Virus record (IMG/VR): IMGVR_UViG_3300023181_000026
Span: 62,001-126,000 of that record
Strand: one strand, 5' to 3'
DNA from: a virus
DNA length: 64,000 nucleotides
Shown: piece after piece, positions 56,525 to 63,879 of the stretch
Numbering within the stretch: the stretch's first letter is position 1
Layout of the letters: every line of letters begins with the position of its first letter
Notes under the pieces: model-generated
What the model saw: only the letters and a program-made list of their open reading frames with translations
Databases searched by the model: none
What the model was told of the DNA's origin: nothing
Translations under genes and position numbers: made by a program

Positions 56525-56873
56525 AGATAAAATATTAGAAGCAGCGTTATCAACAACTATAATAATGCAAATATTATGTCAGGAGTTAGAATTATTACCT
56601 CCTACATTATCGCGCAAAAAAGTTAAAAAGCTAAGTAATGAACTGATAAGAGAACTATCTCCTATAATAGAAACTTATTTCGACAGAATGTTCTTCACAG
56701 ATGAAGAAATTACTCAAACTATAACAGGAGAATATGAAGATCTTATAAAACTATTAGCTGGTAAAGGTATTCAGAGTAAAGTGTTTATTAAACAAGCACT
56801 ACAAGCTCATTCTATAGATTATCAAAAAGCAGAATCGGTTATACAGGATATTATAATTAATGAAACAGAATAA
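56514..56873 (+). CDS. Helical hypothetical protein
   Basis: The 119-residue product (MRDKDKILEAALSTTIIMQI) is nearly all helical with a Glu-rich end. It overlaps the previous gene by 11 nt. No family is recognised. Confidence 0.5.
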   Translation: MRDKDKILEAALSTTIIMQILCQELELLPPTLSRKKVKKLSNELIRELSPIIETYFDRMFFTDEEITQTITGEYEDLIKLLAGKGIQSKVFIKQALQAHSIDYQKAESVIQDIIINETE

Positions 56874-57092
56874 ATCAAAAGTAGAATATACCTACTATTT
56901 TTCAGAATCAGTTGCAGTATTTCCATTATTTATTGGAAGTTAGGTAGTAGAATTTGTATAAGTGCAGTAAAAAATGTTAAAATTAACTTAAAGAGAGCTT
57001 AATAGTTCTCTTTTTTATTTATATTTGCTTTAAAACAAGAGAGTTTGACAAAATTGGAAAATAAAATAGTAATACTTTTAAAGATTTAGATT
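56874..57092 (+). promoter_or_regulatory. Terminator-promoter gap
   Basis: No gene is seen. A hairpin AGAGAGC/GTTCTCT with a T-run (56992-57016) is followed immediately by a TATATTTG -7 box (57020-57027). The -33 site would fall inside the hairpin, and the 20-bp TTTG is absent there. Confidence 0.5.
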
Positions 57093-57482
57093 ATGGAAGA
57101 AACAGCGAAACAAAAATCAATACGTGAAGCATACGGAGAAACCTGGAATAGCTTTAAAAATAATGTTGACAGTAACGGGTGGATACATGATAGAGATTTC
57201 TGGGGGCGTTGGCCTGAAAATACAGGCGTTATAAAATGGGAAACAACAGACCATGATGATGAATATTACGACACCCGAAGACCTGTTATACTTAAGGGTA
57301 TAGAAAAAAACAACGGATGGATTTCTATTAACTCAAAAGAAGATCTACCTGACCACACAGCAGAAAGACATGTTAGATGCAAGGATGGAGACATATTAAT
57401 ATTGTTAGCTACACCAAATTATCTTCTAAAGAATTGCACCCACTATCAAGAATTAAAAACAATTTTACCCCCAATTTATTAA
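57093..57482 (+). CDS. Hypothetical protein
   Basis: The 129-residue product (MEETAKQKSIREAYGETWNS) is Trp- and Asp-rich in the first half (WIHDRDFWGRWPEN) and ends in LPPIY. No family is recognised. Confidence 0.5.
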   Translation: MEETAKQKSIREAYGETWNSFKNNVDSNGWIHDRDFWGRWPENTGVIKWETTDHDDEYYDTRRPVILKGIEKNNGWISINSKEDLPDHTAERHVRCKDGDILILLATPNYLLKNCTHYQELKTILPPIY

Positions 57483-57485
57483 ACC

Positions 57486-57947
57486 GTGAACAAAATTAAA
57501 ACCCTTATACCCCTTAGTGAGTTTGTTTCTAAAATAGATGAAATATGTCCTATTGAAATACATGAAATGGATTATGATCACCAGGGAAGACAACTTCAAC
57601 TAATAAAAAGATATAATGAATTTCTTTTACAAAAATTAGAACTAGGTATGTTTATTCCTGTCGATGCCAATAATAATCCTACAGAAGATATTTCTAATGA
57701 AGGTTCTTTTGCCACCGCTTATTATAATGAAGCTAAGTCCAAAGTAATTTTTGAGGAATTTTATACAAAACAGTTATATCCCCCTTCAAAATCTTTTCAA
57801 GTTACAGATTTAAATGACCAACAAATATGTATATATAAAGATAGACCCGATTATTTTATTTGGAATTATGAAACTTTGGAAGATTTAACTAAACTTAATC
57901 TGGGGTTAACAGAAACAGGTTTAAAACAAATCTATGGAACTATATAA
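57486..57947 (+). CDS. Hypothetical protein with GTG start
   Basis: The 153-residue product starts at GTG (ORF MNKIKTLIPLSEFVSKIDEI). It is alpha/beta, with a C-terminal LGLTETGLKQIYGTI. No ATG is better placed. No family is recognised. Confidence 0.5.
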   Translation: MNKIKTLIPLSEFVSKIDEICPIEIHEMDYDHQGRQLQLIKRYNEFLLQKLELGMFIPVDANNNPTEDISNEGSFATAYYNEAKSKVIFEEFYTKQLYPPSKSFQVTDLNDQQICIYKDRPDYFIWNYETLEDLTKLNLGLTETGLKQIYGTI

Positions 57948-57951
57948 AAAC

Positions 57952-58110
57952 ATGATACTACCTTCTTTAGTATGCGCAATAGCTTCTGCTTTCTTCTGTT
58001 ATAAGTATTTAAGCGGGAGTAAGAAAAATGAGGAGATAACTTTCTGTCTATTTCTTCTGTTTTTTGTGGCGACATTTTTAATAATAGTAATAGATATAAG
58101 TAAATTATGA
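57952..58110 (+). CDS. Two-TM membrane protein
   Basis: The frame MILPSLVCAIASAFFCYKYL ends DISKL, with hydrophobic segments at about 4-18 and 32-48. An in-frame ATG at 57934 is an alternative start. It overlaps the next gene by 4 nt. Confidence 0.45.
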   Translation: MILPSLVCAIASAFFCYKYLSGSKKNEEITFCLFLLFFVATFLIIVIDISKL

Positions 58111-58487
58111 GAGATTATAAATTTAGAGCGTGGGATGATTTAAATAAAAGATGGCTATTAGGCTATGAATATTTAAAATTAGGCGGTTTTTCTATGAAGG
58201 GAGAAGTTATGGTGTTTGGAGAATATTCTAATATGCTGAATTCTTTTAGGATGGAAAATTGGGATAAAATCATACTAATGGATTTTTCGGGCAAAAAAGA
58301 TAAAAACGGAAAAGAAATATACTTAGGAGACATTAATCAAGATGGAGGAGTATTAATATGGAATCCAGATGATGCTTCTTTCTGTTGGGAATATAAGGAT
58401 GTTGAAACTCAACCTATGGGAGAAGAAGAATTATGGTGCATAATAACAGGAAATATTTATGAAAATCCAGAACTTTTAAAACAGTAA
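58107..58487 (+). CDS. YopX family protein
   Basis: The 126 residues match the YopX pattern: YKFRAWDDLNKRWL at the start, ILMDFSGKKDKNGKEIYLGD in the middle (beta-barrel core) and NIYENPELL at the end. YopX-type proteins are common in phages and prophages; a molecular function is not settled. Confidence 0.8.
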   Translation: MRDYKFRAWDDLNKRWLLGYEYLKLGGFSMKGEVMVFGEYSNMLNSFRMENWDKIILMDFSGKKDKNGKEIYLGDINQDGGVLIWNPDDASFCWEYKDVETQPMGEEELWCIITGNIYENPELLKQ

Positions 58488-58489
58488 TT

Positions 58490-58708
58490 ATGGCAACAGT
58501 AGAAGATTGGGAGTTAGAAGAAGCAATGATTTATTGGTTTGAACATTTTGATAAAAACGGTTACAGACATGTTTATGGTGAAACATCTTGGGAAAAAGTT
58601 GTAGAACTTTATTTTGAAGAAGCTTTAGATAAGACTTTAAACGATTTGCCTGAAATGTCGGATGAAGAAAACGATGCTATTATAGACAGAATAAATAAAA
58701 TGTTTTAA
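58490..58708 (+). CDS. Acidic hypothetical protein
   Basis: The 72-residue product (MATVEDWELEEAMIYWFEHF) is rich in Glu/Asp and Trp. It follows YopX by 2 nt. It could be a DNA-mimic-type acidic protein, but that is not supported beyond charge. Confidence 0.5.
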   Translation: MATVEDWELEEAMIYWFEHFDKNGYRHVYGETSWEKVVELYFEEALDKTLNDLPEMSDEENDAIIDRINKMF

Positions 58709-58754
58709 TAACGATAAACAAATCTATTAATAAGTTAAGGTTATTTATTATCTA

Positions 58755-58786
58755 TTTGGTAGATATATTATATAGTTGTATTTTTG
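58755..58786 (+). promoter_or_regulatory. Promoter of the replication-initiator leader
   Basis: TTTG (755-758, in TTTGGTAG) and TATTTTTG (58779-58786) are separated by 20 bp. The TTTGGTAG extension recalls the promoters at 29453 and 31116. Confidence 0.7.
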
Positions 58787-58792
58787 CTTTAT

Positions 58793-58985
58793 ATTATTTC
58801 TGTCATTATTTTGCGCTTAGTCGCTTTATTGGGCGGATTTTAAAATTACACATAAGTTTTTCTGGTTCGCACACAGTTTAAACTAAAATATAAATCTAAT
58901 ATTATTGAGACTAATTATTAGAGCAAAGGTTTTTAAAATAAGCCCCTTGTAAGTAGATGTCTCAAGTCTATTACAAGGGTTTTTT
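58793..58985 (+). ncRNA. Terminator-ended leader RNA of about 190 nt
   Basis: A promoter-driven stretch with no gene ends in a strong hairpin CCCTTGTAA/TTACAAGGG (9 bp plus a 4-bp inner TAGA/TCTA arm) and a T-tract (58944-58985), 7 nt before the next ATG. It is arranged like an attenuator or a small RNA upstream of the winged-helix gene. Confidence 0.45.
58944..58985 (+). terminator. Intrinsic terminator before the winged-helix gene
   Basis: A 9-bp CCCTTGTAA/TTACAAGGG stem with inner TAGA/TCTA pairing is followed by six T. Confidence 0.8.
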
Positions 58986-58991
58986 CGTTAT

Positions 58992-59909
58992 ATGATAGTA
59001 GGTAAAAAAGTACATGTAAACACTAATTTATATCCTGAGCTTAACAAGGCTGGCGGAGATAGATTAATTGCGTTTTACTGTCACCTAAAAGCCGCTAAAG
59101 GACGAGAAAATAGAATAAAGCCTATAATCACAGCAAATGGCAGAGTAATAAAACATCTAAATCTTATAAGAAAAGTTACAGGTTCTACAAAATCTACCTG
59201 TTCTAAATACATTTCTAAGTTAGAAGAACTAGGACTGTGTAATTTCTCTAAAGACGGAGGTTTTTATTTGATGGGTAATAACAAAACCCAAGCCAAGTAC
59301 GAAAGTAAATTTAGAGTAACAATAACCGTAGGAAATAATCTGGCAGAGACAGCCTTATTATCTTACGCGGTTAGAATAAAAGCATTAGAAAAGAAACAGC
59401 AAGAAAGCATAAAGATAAAACAATTTCAGACTCAACTAATTTCAAGAATTGACCAAAATATCCAAGTATCATTTGAAGATTATAAGGTTTATAAAAAACT
59501 AAGTAAGGATCAAAAGAGTTTAGATAAATTGGACAAGTACTGCGACAAAGTTGTCTTATCAAGAATGGGTTTTGCAAAATATAAAGACGGATCTAAAAAT
59601 AGTAACAGTAAAGGATATTATTGGAAAACTAAATTAAAATCGGCGGGAATAATAAAAACCCGAAGAAATAATAAGTTTATCATGAAGTGCTCCAAGTGGC
59701 AATACAACCTAATAAAACAGGAAGAACGTAACCCACGCTACAATTATTATAAAGGAGCAATGTATGAGGAGAGAATATCAGAATTTACCTGTGCTTCTTT
59801 CTCAGATGTTGTTAAGCCTTTAGAGATAGCTAAGACTAAGGATAAGATGAAACCTAAAGAGTACTTAGGGTTTGACTTCCTTGCCTTCTTAGTGAACCAG
59901 CCGCAATAA
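58992..59909 (+). CDS. Winged-helix replication-initiator-like protein
   Basis: The 305-residue protein has two HTH/wH-like units. The first (about 20-90) includes IKHLNLIRKVTGSTKSTCSK and YISKLEELGLCNFSKDGGFY. The second (about 165-240) includes MKCSKWQYNLIKQEE. The internal part is Lys-rich. It resembles phage replication initiators (O/RepA-like) or a large DNA-binding regulator. It is preceded by an attenuated leader. Confidence 0.5.
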   Translation: MIVGKKVHVNTNLYPELNKAGGDRLIAFYCHLKAAKGRENRIKPIITANGRVIKHLNLIRKVTGSTKSTCSKYISKLEELGLCNFSKDGGFYLMGNNKTQAKYESKFRVTITVGNNLAETALLSYAVRIKALEKKQQESIKIKQFQTQLISRIDQNIQVSFEDYKVYKKLSKDQKSLDKLDKYCDKVVLSRMGFAKYKDGSKNSNSKGYYWKTKLKSAGIIKTRRNNKFIMKCSKWQYNLIKQEERNPRYNYYKGAMYEERISEFTCASFSDVVKPLEIAKTKDKMKPKEYLGFDFLAFLVNQPQ

Positions 59910-60025
59910 TTATATACTTGAAATTAGTTGAGAGTAATAAAGTAACACTTCAAGTAAGAGGTGGATTTTTTATGTCAAAAAGTGAAATAAATGTTAAATA
60001 AAGTAAATCTTAAAAAGAATTAAAT

Positions 60026-60033
60026 TACATTTG
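60026..60033 (+). promoter_or_regulatory. Possible -7 box
   Basis: TACATTTG precedes the gene at 60039 by 5 nt. The -33 TTTG is not at 20 bp, so it is weak. Confidence 0.35.
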
Positions 60034-60038
60034 TAACT

Positions 60039-60320
60039 ATGAAAGATTATCAGTTTGTTCATGACACTAATGAGTATGTCAGAGAAAATTACCCTAAAAT
60101 CACGTTAGAACAAGTCAAAGTTCTTATAGATAGCGGAGTGGTAAGAAGATTTAGAAAACTAAGAAAGCCCAGAACATTATATGTTAATGAAAAGAACGGA
60201 GCTATATTATACTACGAATATACACAAGAGAAATTTAAAATGGCGTATTACTTCATAGATCCGAATCATCCAAAGGAAATAGAATATCAAAATAGTTTAA
60301 AACAAAAATCTGTAAAATAA
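60039..60320 (+). CDS. Hypothetical protein
   Basis: The 93 residues (MKDYQFVHDTNEYVRENYPK) are helix-beta, with VVRRFRKLRKPRTLYVNEKN. Basic middle; the function is unknown. Confidence 0.5.
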   Translation: MKDYQFVHDTNEYVRENYPKITLEQVKVLIDSGVVRRFRKLRKPRTLYVNEKNGAILYYEYTQEKFKMAYYFIDPNHPKEIEYQNSLKQKSVK

Positions 60321-60367
60321 TAATACTCTAATCGGAAATAAACCGATTATCTAATTAAAAATACAAC

Positions 60368-60538
60368 ATGAAAACTTTATATTCAATTTTACTTATAGTA
60401 GGTATAATGATATGGTCATCGAATTTTATAGATTGGATTAATGAGGGAGATTATTTTTTAGCTGCCTTAAGTTCTTTTATAACAGCTACATTAACTACTA
60501 CTTTAATAAACATACATAAAATAAAATGGGAACAATAA
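60368..60538 (+). CDS. Two-TM membrane protein
   Basis: The 56-residue frame MKTLYSILLIVGIMIWSSNF ends HKIKWEQ, with segments at about 3-18 and 30-46. It overlaps the next gene by 13 nt. The function is unknown. Confidence 0.45.
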   Translation: MKTLYSILLIVGIMIWSSNFIDWINEGDYFLAALSSFITATLTTTLINIHKIKWEQ

Positions 60539-60867
60539 AACACGACACTGTTATAATAACAGGAGAAGATTATACAGAGGTAGATACAGCTTATAAAAAA
60601 GCTATCGAATTATTTATAGAGAACTTTGATGAAAATCAATACATAGATCCTGAAAAAATAGTAAGTCCTATTATAAGAGGATTAGCTAATGACCAATATA
60701 GTTTCTTCCTAGCACCTGATGGTTCAAAAGAAGGTTGGGAGACTTCCGATATAGCTGACGAAGTAAGGGAAGTATTCTTGAATTATTTAGATACCACTTC
60801 ATTAGATTATGTTCATATTAAATTTGGCGGCGATACAAACAAAACAACTGTAGAAAGATTTAAATAA
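60526..60867 (+). CDS. Hypothetical protein
   Basis: The 113-residue product (MGTIKHDTVIITGEDYTEVD) has an alpha/beta pattern with SFFLAPDGSKEGWETSDIAD. It starts inside the previous gene, and its stop overlaps the next ATG. The function is unknown. Confidence 0.5.
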   Translation: MGTIKHDTVIITGEDYTEVDTAYKKAIELFIENFDENQYIDPEKIVSPIIRGLANDQYSFFLAPDGSKEGWETSDIADEVREVFLNYLDTTSLDYVHIKFGGDTNKTTVERFK

Positions 60868-61025
60868 TGAAAAAATGTACTTTCACTGAAGACGAAATTC
60901 TAAGAATACTTCATGACAGAATGAGATATACTATGGGATTTGATTATGATGACAAAACTACTTTAGAGTGGTGGGCGGCAATGGAAGAAAAAGGAATGAT
61001 AAATGAACAAACAAGAAATAATTAA
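60867..61025 (+). CDS. 52-residue hypothetical protein
   Basis: The frame MKKCTFTEDEILRILHDRMR ends NEQTRNN. It is acidic-helical with two Trp. It overlaps the next gene by 23 nt. The function is unknown. Confidence 0.4.
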   Translation: MKKCTFTEDEILRILHDRMRYTMGFDYDDKTTLEWWAAMEEKGMINEQTRNN

Positions 61026-61158
61026 ACAGATTAATATAGGTATAGACCAGATATCCAAAAGACAAGAGATTTGTTTAAACAGTGTAAGATATGATAAACT
61101 GGAAAGTTTTAAAGATGGTTTATATTACTGTCTAGGGCTAATTATAAATACAGAATAA
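61003..61158 (+). CDS. 51-residue hypothetical protein
   Basis: The frame MNKQEIIKQINIGIDQISKR ends LIINTE. It is helical and coupled by 1 nt to the next gene. The function is unknown. Confidence 0.4.
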   Translation: MNKQEIIKQINIGIDQISKRQEICLNSVRYDKLESFKDGLYYCLGLIINTE

Positions 61159-61328
61159 TGGAAGTACTTGATTTATATTTAGTAGTATCTTATCTTTACA
61201 TGTTAGGAGTAACTTTTGGTAATTTTTCAAATGGTTCTGATATTGGACTGTCTGACATAATTTATCTAGTTCTTTCCCCAATAATATTTCCTGTGCATGT
61301 TGGCTATTTTGCCACAAAAGAAAAATAA
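61158..61328 (+). CDS. Two-TM membrane protein
   Basis: The 56-residue product (MEVLDLYLVVSYLYMLGVTF) has segments at about 5-22 and 33-50. A terminator follows at 61351. The function is unknown. Confidence 0.45.
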   Translation: MEVLDLYLVVSYLYMLGVTFGNFSNGSDIGLSDIIYLVLSPIIFPVHVGYFATKEK

Positions 61329-61350
61329 ATGAATTGTTAAATTTATCATA

Positions 61351-61374
61351 ACGGGCTATATAGGCTCGTTTTTT
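61351..61374 (+). terminator. Intrinsic terminator
   Basis: ACGGGC and GCTCGT form a 6-bp stem (one G-U) with a 7-nt loop, followed by a six-T run. Confidence 0.75.
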
Positions 61375-61379
61375 ATTTG

Positions 61380-61387
61380 TAGATTTG
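61380..61387 (+). promoter_or_regulatory. Possible -7 box after terminator
   Basis: TAGATTTG follows the terminator directly. No TTTG at 20 bp. Confidence 0.35.
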
Positions 61388-61415
61388 TCTTAAGAAAATT
61401 AAAAAATATACAATT

Positions 61416-61673
61416 ATGGAAGGAGTATTAGACGGAGATCATTGGAGGACAGCACAGCTTGTAGATACTTTACAATATGCCGCAGATATAGAATTTGAAA
61501 TGAAAATAGTGTCCATGTTAAAACTAGAGCCTAAATTGATTAGTAAAAATGATTACGAAACAGATGTAAAATATATATTTGAATGGGGTAATTTATCAGG
61601 GTTAGGGGATAGTGTTTCCGAAGCTGTAAGAGATTTCAATAATAGCTATTATAATTCTAACAAGAAAAAGTAA
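61416..61673 (+). CDS. Hypothetical protein
   Basis: The 85 residues (MEGVLDGDHWRTAQLVDTLQ) are helical with NLSGLGDSVSEAVRDFNNSY at the end. The function is unknown. Confidence 0.5.
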   Translation: MEGVLDGDHWRTAQLVDTLQYAADIEFEMKIVSMLKLEPKLISKNDYETDVKYIFEWGNLSGLGDSVSEAVRDFNNSYYNSNKKK

Positions 61674-61710
61674 TAGAGGATATTTTACAAAAACTAAAAG
61701 AGAATAGAAA

Positions 61711-62013
61711 ATGAGCCAATTCTTAGAAGACTTTAAAAAATATCTTGCAGAAACACCCAGAGAACAGATAGAAGCTGATTGGAAAGCAACAGAAAAATAT
61801 GATCAAGTAGGAATACCTGTTGATGAGTTTATAGAATTAAATAAAGGGTATAAATTCACTAAAGAACTCCCTCCACAATTTAAACATGAATTCAGAAGTA
61901 TACCATATGAAGAGATTATAGATAATAGAAGTTCAGCTTATGCCTTTATAGATTTTAATAATTCGCCGTATAGAGAGGAAACAAATCAAGAAGAAAATAA
62001 TAAAGCATGTTAA
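61711..62013 (+). CDS. Acidic hypothetical protein
   Basis: The 100-residue product (MSQFLEDFKKYLAETPREQI) is helical with a Pro/Glu-rich end. It overlaps the next gene by 7 nt. The function is unknown. Confidence 0.5.
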   Translation: MSQFLEDFKKYLAETPREQIEADWKATEKYDQVGIPVDEFIELNKGYKFTKELPPQFKHEFRSIPYEEIIDNRSSAYAFIDFNNSPYREETNQEENNKAC

Positions 62014-62267
62014 GAATATTCAAATACACATTAGATACCATAGATGAACAGGTAATAAAATTACCTGAATTTTATAAAATATTATCATTAAAGGTTCAGA
62101 ACAATACACCACGACTATATGTTCTAATAAATGATAAAATCGAAGAAGAAAAAGAAATTAGGATAAGAATCTATGGAACAGGGCATCCTGTAGATGAAGT
62201 AGGAGAGTTCATAGGAACTTATCAGTTAAGTAATGGTCAATTAGTATTTCACGCCTTTATAGTATAA
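62007..62267 (+). CDS. DUF7352-like phage protein
   Basis: The 86 residues follow the common phage pattern: FKYTLDTIDEQVIKLPEFYK, ILSLKVQNNTPRLYVLIND, IRIYGTGHPVD and FIGTYQLSNGQLVFHAFIV. The name of the family is DUF7352 as I recall it; the function is unknown. Confidence 0.6.
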   Translation: MLRIFKYTLDTIDEQVIKLPEFYKILSLKVQNNTPRLYVLINDKIEEEKEIRIRIYGTGHPVDEVGEFIGTYQLSNGQLVFHAFIV

Positions 62268-62271
62268 TTTT

Positions 62272-62490
62272 ATGAAAACATTTAAAGTAATAAGCAACTC
62301 GGCATATGATGAGCATTCACCAATAACTTATTGGATAGAAGAGAGAAGTAAGATATTCTTTGGTATTTTCTCCCGCCGAAAAATATTAGGAGATTATAAG
62401 TTTGATAATGGAGGAGCTATGTCTGAAATGCCATTTTTTGAATTAGAACGGGCTTTAGAAAGAGTAGAACTATTAAAAAAGAATTTGTAA
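62272..62490 (+). CDS. Hypothetical protein
   Basis: The 72-residue product (MKTFKVISNSAYDEHSPITY) is beta-rich with a helical ELERALERVELLKKNL end. It contains a CCCGCC G/C-rich island at 62370. The function is unknown. Confidence 0.5.
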   Translation: MKTFKVISNSAYDEHSPITYWIEERSKIFFGIFSRRKILGDYKFDNGGAMSEMPFFELERALERVELLKKNL

Positions 62491-62491
62491 A

Positions 62492-62620
62492 ATGAGTAAG
62501 ATATTTTTGTATTACTACATTTATTGTATGATAGTAGTTTGTATATTCAGTTATGTAGTTTTTATACTTTGTCAAAGCGGATGGTGGTTTTTATTAGCCT
62601 ATGCATTATTAGATAAATAG
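62492..62620 (+). CDS. Two-TM membrane microprotein
   Basis: The frame MSKIFLYYYIYCMIVVCIFS ends LLDK and is almost entirely hydrophobic. It starts 1 nt after the previous stop. The function is unknown. Confidence 0.4.
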   Translation: MSKIFLYYYIYCMIVVCIFSYVVFILCQSGWWFLLAYALLDK

Positions 62621-62636
62621 CCTAAAACATATTCAA

Positions 62637-62792
62637 ATGGAAAGTGAAAAATTAGAAACATTATTATTCTGGCTATTTGCTATTATATTATTATGTGTTT
62701 TCAGCTATGCTATATTCTTCTTAGGTTATAACGGATCAAGTTATGTAGGAATGGTAATTATATTATTTTTTATTAACGATTTTAGAAATTAA
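62637..62792 (+). CDS. Two-TM membrane microprotein
   Basis: The frame MESEKLETLLFWLFAIILLC ends INDFRN with two hydrophobic segments (about 10-30 and 36-47). Next start is 1 nt away. The function is unknown. Confidence 0.4.
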   Translation: MESEKLETLLFWLFAIILLCVFSYAIFFLGYNGSSYVGMVIILFFINDFRN

Positions 62793-62793
62793 A

Positions 62794-62976
62794 ATGAATA
62801 AATCTCAACTCACAACCCTTATTTTATTAGCATCAATAGTAATCAATTCTGTATGTGCGACTATAGCTGTTCAGCAAATGTTAATCAGTTTTAATATAAC
62901 TTATCTTTTATTTTTTACGGCGAATTTAGCACTTATTTTACACACAGTAAAAAGAATATATGACGATAACCGATAA
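62794..62976 (+). CDS. Two-TM membrane protein
   Basis: The 60-residue product (MNKSQLTTLILLASIVINSV) has segments at about 5-25 and 32-50. It overlaps the next gene by 17 nt. It is one of three consecutive tiny membrane proteins. Confidence 0.45.
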   Translation: MNKSQLTTLILLASIVINSVCATIAVQQMLISFNITYLLFFTANLALILHTVKRIYDDNR

Positions 62977-63379
62977 AGATATTACAAAACCAATGAATTT
63001 ATTTCAATTAAGAATTTCAGGGTGGGATGGAGATGCATCTTACCATTTATTACTTCATCCAAATAAAACACAAGAAGAGTTTGAAAAGGAAGTTACCAAC
63101 TTACTTAGAGAAAAAGGAGAAGAATTTATAAAACAGGAAGAGTGCTACATAGGTAATGATAGTTGGCTTGATTATATCGTACCTTTCATGATAAATGACT
63201 TAGGTTATACAAATGCAGAAATAAAAGGACTTGTATGGCAAGAAGTGGGTATAATAAGAGAAAATAATCAATACAGTACAGATTGGTTTGACACTGTTGG
63301 AGAACAGTTATTTTCTAAAGCCGCGAAAAGAAATAGAGATATAGAATATGGCATGGAAAAACCACTTAAACAAGAATAA
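62960..63379 (+). CDS. Hypothetical protein
   Basis: The 139-residue product (MTITDKDITKPMNLFQLRIS) is alpha/beta, with YHLLLHPNKTQEEFEKEVTN and a C-terminal basic helix. No family is recognised. Confidence 0.5.
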   Translation: MTITDKDITKPMNLFQLRISGWDGDASYHLLLHPNKTQEEFEKEVTNLLREKGEEFIKQEECYIGNDSWLDYIVPFMINDLGYTNAEIKGLVWQEVGIIRENNQYSTDWFDTVGEQLFSKAAKRNRDIEYGMEKPLKQE

Positions 63380-63381
63380 TT

Positions 63382-63627
63382 ATGAATTACGATGAATATT
63401 TATTAAACCAACAGAATAATTTAGATAATAGACCTTTAAATAATGAAAAGGTCTATGTTCTATTTGATGAGAATAAAGGTATAGTATACTCTTCCGATCA
63501 ATATGAGGGTATGAAAGAGCTTATTTTCCAAGAAGGAGATGAGATTGGCTGGGTTTGGGAAAATGATTTCTATGCAAAAGATACTGAAAAAACATATAAA
63601 TTACTAAATAAAATAGAAAATGATTAA
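63382..63627 (+). CDS. Acidic hypothetical protein
   Basis: The 81 residues (MNYDEYLLNQQNNLDNRPLN) are acidic with a KVYVLFDENKGIVYSSDQYE beta part. It overlaps the next gene by 8 nt. The function is unknown. Confidence 0.5.
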   Translation: MNYDEYLLNQQNNLDNRPLNNEKVYVLFDENKGIVYSSDQYEGMKELIFQEGDEIGWVWENDFYAKDTEKTYKLLNKIEND

Positions 63628-63877
63628 ACTTGATAACCAATACTCAATAGATATTGATAATTTAAATTTCACTTTGCAATATCGCCGCGAAAAAGAAGTA
63701 GAAAAGAATGGAGAAAGAAAGACAGTAACCGAGAAATCGGATTGGTATTTTCCGTCTATTCAAATTTCCCTTAAAAAGTATTTAGATGAATCTATGAGAG
63801 AGTGTAATAGTGTGGATGAGATACTTAGAAAGATTGATGAAGTACACGAAACAATTAAAAAATTGAAACTAAAATAA
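63620..63877 (+). CDS. Hypothetical protein
   Basis: The 85 residues (MIKLDNQYSIDIDNLNFTLQ) are beta then helical, with a QYRREKEVEKNGERKTVTEK charged hairpin. The pattern recurs in Bacteroidota phage accessory genes without known function. Confidence 0.5.
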   Translation: MIKLDNQYSIDIDNLNFTLQYRREKEVEKNGERKTVTEKSDWYFPSIQISLKKYLDESMRECNSVDEILRKIDEVHETIKKLKLK

Positions 63878-63879
63878 AA

